Below, piece after piece: positions 62,101 through 64,000 of a DNA stretch of 64,000 nt. The notes under the pieces are model-generated. The model saw only the letters and a list, made by a program, of their open reading frames with translations, searched no databases and was not told where the DNA came from. The DNA is from Yamagishiella unicocca (taxonomy: Eukaryota > Chlorophyta > Chlorophyceae > Chlamydomonadales > Volvocaceae): positions 1,240,001-1,304,000 of the forward strand of contig BDSL01000010.1 in NCBI GenBank assembly GCA_003116995.1. Reading direction: 5' to 3'. Numbering within the stretch: the first letter of the stretch is position 1; every line of letters begins with the position of its first letter. A program made the translations under genes and the position numbers.

Positions 62101-62640
62101 GAGACAGGGCACAGGGGCAGCGGGCAGCGGGCGTGAGGACCGAGGGGGGTGGCAGAAAAACCGGGGGGGTACAGAAAAGAAATTGGGTGGGGGGGCCGAG
62201 CCGGCCCCGAAACCAACTCCTCAATGTCTCCACGTCTCCACACCGCAACATACAGAGGACAAACACACTTGCTTCCTCCCACCCCCCTGCGGCTCATGGT
62301 ACAGATGCGGTGGCCCCCCGCGCTAGTGGGCTGTGGATTCGGCCGTGGATTCGGCCGTGGATTCGGCCGTGGATTCGGTCGTGGATTCGGCCGTGGATTC
62401 GGTCGTGGATTCGGCCGTGGATTCGCGGATTATATTTTACCCCCGCGCTGGTGGCCCCAGGCTCCGAAACCAGCCGGCTCCCATCCCCCCGCCTGACCTG
62501 GTAGTCTATCCAGAAGCGGAAGCGGCGACCCCGCGACCAGCTGGCGTCCTGCCGCCCCCGAGTGGCCCCAGCAGCGACTGCGGCATCGGGAGCAGCCGCA
62601 CCGGAGGGAGGAGGACGATGGAGGTGGGCAGGTGGTGGTG
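53128..62640 (-). CDS. Tubulin-tyrosine-ligase-like (TTLL) enzyme; N-terminal exon(s) unresolved
   Basis: ATP-grasp ligase family that adds tyrosine, glutamate or glycine to tubulin or related tails. Exons: (about 62640)-62498, 62078-61961, 61732-61608, 61118-61045, 60434-60335, 59576-59432, 58430-58328, 57949-57808, 57421-57276, 55089-55050, 54398-54281, 53399-53128 (TAG). From 62078 onward all phases agree (460 aa). Signatures in order: FRFWIDYQ with FSSERSAELIERALVAAG; GYMHMDSWDLLW; VSRKTTLIRSLRDMF; SYKLPDELDDW, LWMLKNNKQ and RGTGL (nucleotide loop); LIDGRKFGVRVWVLV; PLRIYIHGRGLV; FQFFGLDFLLD; and PWLLEVNATPSM with the metal-binding Glu and Asn. The core residues are present, so activity is likely; the modification type is not determined. 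The first exon is open upstream into a (CCACCG)n tract. A candidate start at about 63187 (MDAPAIANSSS) could not be joined. Confidence 0.88.
53420..53625 (+). repeat. Interspersed repeat family E amplified as three 77-bp tandem copies
   Basis: Copies begin at 53420, 53497 and 53574, each with CCCGTGGATGCGAGA and (first two) TTTAAAACCGACGTTTCGAG. They lie in the last TTLL intron. Confidence 0.9.
54821..54902 (-). repeat. Interspersed repeat family B, copy in TTLL intron
   Basis: Nearly identical to 41291-41370 in the F-box/LRR gene, including the first 60 bp from CCCAGCACGCGCCCACAAAC onward, although the two are 13.5 kb apart in different genes. Confidence 0.9.
55677..57290. repeat. 1.6-kb minisatellite (29-30-bp unit, ~54 copies) starting at a TTLL 5' splice site
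   Basis: In the gene's sense each unit contains GGGGGGCAGGTGTGTTGACT and then TACGGACCA. The first unit is formed by the last bases of the exon ending at 57276 (GACCAGGGGGGCAG) and the start of its intron (GTGTGTTGACT). Units vary mainly in the length of the G-run (5-7) and two G/A positions. One interruption lies near 56765-56790. Confidence 0.95.
58435..59431. other. Large TTLL intron with an AT-richer insert
   Basis: Between the exons at 59576-59432 and 58430-58328. Bases 58890-59400 are clearly less GC-rich than the surroundings and contain CGTGCCTCGCGTACGTGCCT-type short repeats. A 213-codon plus-strand frame spans 58627-59268 but has no family resemblance. A foreign insertion is possible; no ends were found. 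Confidence 0.4.
59818..59960 (-). repeat. Interspersed repeat family A amplified as three ~46-bp tandem copies
   Basis: Three near-identical copies in minus orientation, each with AATCCGCGAATCCACGGC and a GGGGGGATTGATAAGAG lead. They lie in a TTLL intron. Confidence 0.92.
61160..61225. repeat. G-rich tandem repeat in a TTLL intron
   Basis: Units of GGGTAGGGGGGGAGAG (16-17 bp) repeated about four times. In the gene's sense this is a C/T-rich tract just upstream in the intron preceding the exon at 61118. Confidence 0.85.
62331..62440 (+). repeat. Family A core expanded into a 12-bp tandem array
   Basis: Eight to nine copies of GTGGATTCGGCC (or GGTC variant) end in a normal family-A 3' half (GGATTCGCGGATTATATTTT). 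Confidence 0.93.
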
Positions 62641-62648
62641 GTGGCGGC

Positions 62649-62680
<32 letters not shown>

Positions 62681-62720
62681 TGGTGGCGATAGTGTTGGCG
62701 GTGTTGGCGGTTACGGCTAG
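62630..62720. repeat. (GGTGGC)n microsatellite
   Basis: GGTGGTGGCGGTGGC-type tract. On the gene strand it borders or extends the first recognised TTLL exon as Pro/Ala/Thr codons. Confidence 0.9.
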
Positions 62721-63588
62721 GGAGGTGGTGGTGGTGCCGGTGGTGGCGTGTGCATACGTAGGTTCCAGGGGCTCCAGGGGGTTCTAGGGGGTTCCAGGGG
62801 GTTCTAGGCCCGCCGACGCCACCCGGGGGACGTGGGACCGGAGTGTCGTCCGCAGACCGGAAGCCTACGCCCGGTTGCATGTACGATTGCGCTACTAGTT
62901 TGCCTGCATTGCTTTTGGCAGCCCTACCCGGGGCATCGCCGCCATCGTCGTTGCCACCGCTGCCGTCGCCGTTTCCGCGGGCCCTCGCCACATGGGGCAC
63001 GTCCTTTTGGCGCCGGCCGCGTCGCTGTGCCGCAAGACCCGCCCGAGGTGCGTGGCCGACACTCCCGGAGCTCCACCCGCGGGTTTCCCCGGCGGGCCGG
63101 TGAACAGCGGCAGGTGTAGATGGCCTAGTGCCTAATATAAATGCAGATAGAGAAATACTACTAGAATTTGCAATTGCGGGCGCATCCATGAGAGGCGTTC
63201 TCCGCCCGTTGGGCGGCGATAGGCTGCGGTTTCGGTGAGGCACGTCATTCACACCATATCAGAAGGGACGCAGTACGCCTGTTCATATTGCATGTTGCAA
63301 ACCAACTCAGCGAGGAGCAGAATGTACGTTCACGCCGTGTCGTAATTGCCGGCTGAGGCAACGAACGTTATGTGTCCTTGGCCCCTACATTTCGCCCAGC
63401 AAGCAAGCTTGAGAGATAGCTGACCTATAGTTACTTTGCTTGCTTCTGCACGGGTAATCTGGGACGTTTTCATTTGACGGCGCGCTCTCGACTCGCGATT
63501 AGTGGTGACCTCAAAACGCCTACGTCCGTCTGTGGCTGGCATTACCAACTCGGAATTGGACTGTGGATAGATAATTGTGAAGGCAACA
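62721..63588. promoter_or_regulatory. Divergent region between TTLL and the last plus-strand gene
   Basis: Contains the unresolved TTLL 5' end (candidate ATG at about 63187 on the minus strand) and AT-richer DNA from 63120, likely promoters for both genes. No specific element is claimed. Confidence 0.35.
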
Positions 63589-64000
63589 ATGGCGACGGCT
63601 GTCGCAAGACCTCCGCACCGTAGACAAGGATCGGACATAACCGCTGGGCCGCTGCCTGCCCTTGGGGCTGCTACAGCAACGGTTACCCTGGATGGAAGGC
63701 TTTTGGAAATCCACGAGTTTCAGCAACGCGGCCGAATGCAAAAAGAGGACGAGGGACGGGGGCCAACTAAAGCGCAAGCGAAAGGAGCCGTGGTAAGTGG
63801 GTTTTCCGCTTAACCCAGGCACAATATGACATCAGTTATTGCGGAGTTATCGACTTTGGCATGCCGTGCTGGCGAGGCGGCAGCTTCGGCCCGCGCTGGA
63901 CGTCGATTCAGTTTCACGACCGCTTGCGTCTTCCCTGCTCCACCGGTCCCCCGTTGTCGAAGCGCTGCGTGAGATCTGCGATGCCATATACGTTTGCCAC
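63589..64000 (+). CDS. Unrecognised gene, first exon(s); continues past window
   Basis: ATG at 63589 (context ACAATGG) opens a 68-codon exon, 63589-63792, ending GCCGTG before a consensus donor GTAAGT. The protein starts MATAVARPPHRRQGSDITAG and includes LDGRLLEIHEFQQRGRMQ and a basic, Gln/Lys-rich end. A second exon from 63836 to the window edge is in phase (LLRSYRLWHAVLARRQLRPA ... EALREICDAIYVCH) and open throughout, but it implies a 43-nt intron, far shorter than the other introns here. Without splicing the frame ends at 63813. No family recognised. Confidence 0.5.

Overview
The window is nuclear DNA of a green alga, most likely a volvocine/Chlamydomonadales species. The signs are very GC-rich coding sequence, many phase-consistent GT-AG introns, TGTAA-type polyadenylation signals, Ala/Gly/Gln-rich low-complexity proteins, abundant mini- and microsatellites, and a plastid-type NADH glutamate synthase. 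No prokaryotic gene organisation is present. Gene models were built by hand: exons were chained only where donor and acceptor sites and reading phase agreed and the joined protein made sense for its family.

Layout. (1) 1-2734, plus: the 3' part of a gene for a low-complexity Ala/Gly/Ser-rich protein of unknown function. (2) 4564-18813, minus: a complete 27-exon NADH-dependent glutamate synthase (GOGAT, 2303 aa), convergent with gene 1. (3) 18814-22127: no convincing gene, one 235-bp-spaced duplication. (4) 22868-25244, minus: a protein with both hallmark segments of LIN37 (MuvB/DREAM complex) and about 76 consecutive glutamines; its 5' end is unresolved. (5) 25923-32479, plus, divergent from LIN37-like: tRNA-dihydrouridine synthase of the DUS2 type, 9 exons, 583 aa, with a Gln/Glu-rich repeat tail. 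(6) 32480-39342: repeat- and transposon-rich DNA with a 432-bp element bearing inverted ends, a hairpin, two tandem palindrome + Ty1/copia gag fragments, and a LINE 3'-end remnant. (7) 39343-49689, minus: a 12-exon F-box/leucine-rich-repeat protein (921 aa). (8) 49690-53127: intergenic repeats. (9) 53128 to about 62640, minus: a tubulin-tyrosine-ligase-like (TTLL) enzyme, 12 recognised exons, N-terminus unresolved. (10) 63589 to the window end, plus: the first exon or exons of an unrecognised gene.

The genes do not form a pathway; they are ordinary nuclear neighbours (nitrogen assimilation, cell-cycle transcription, tRNA modification, protein turnover or scaffolding, tubulin modification). 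The more unusual material is non-coding. From about 26 kb onward the introns carry at least five families of short conserved interspersed repeats, which I did not find in the GOGAT gene. Many introns start G-rich and end C-rich. One TTLL intron holds a 1.6-kb minisatellite whose unit reproduces the exon-end/5' splice-site junction about 54 times.
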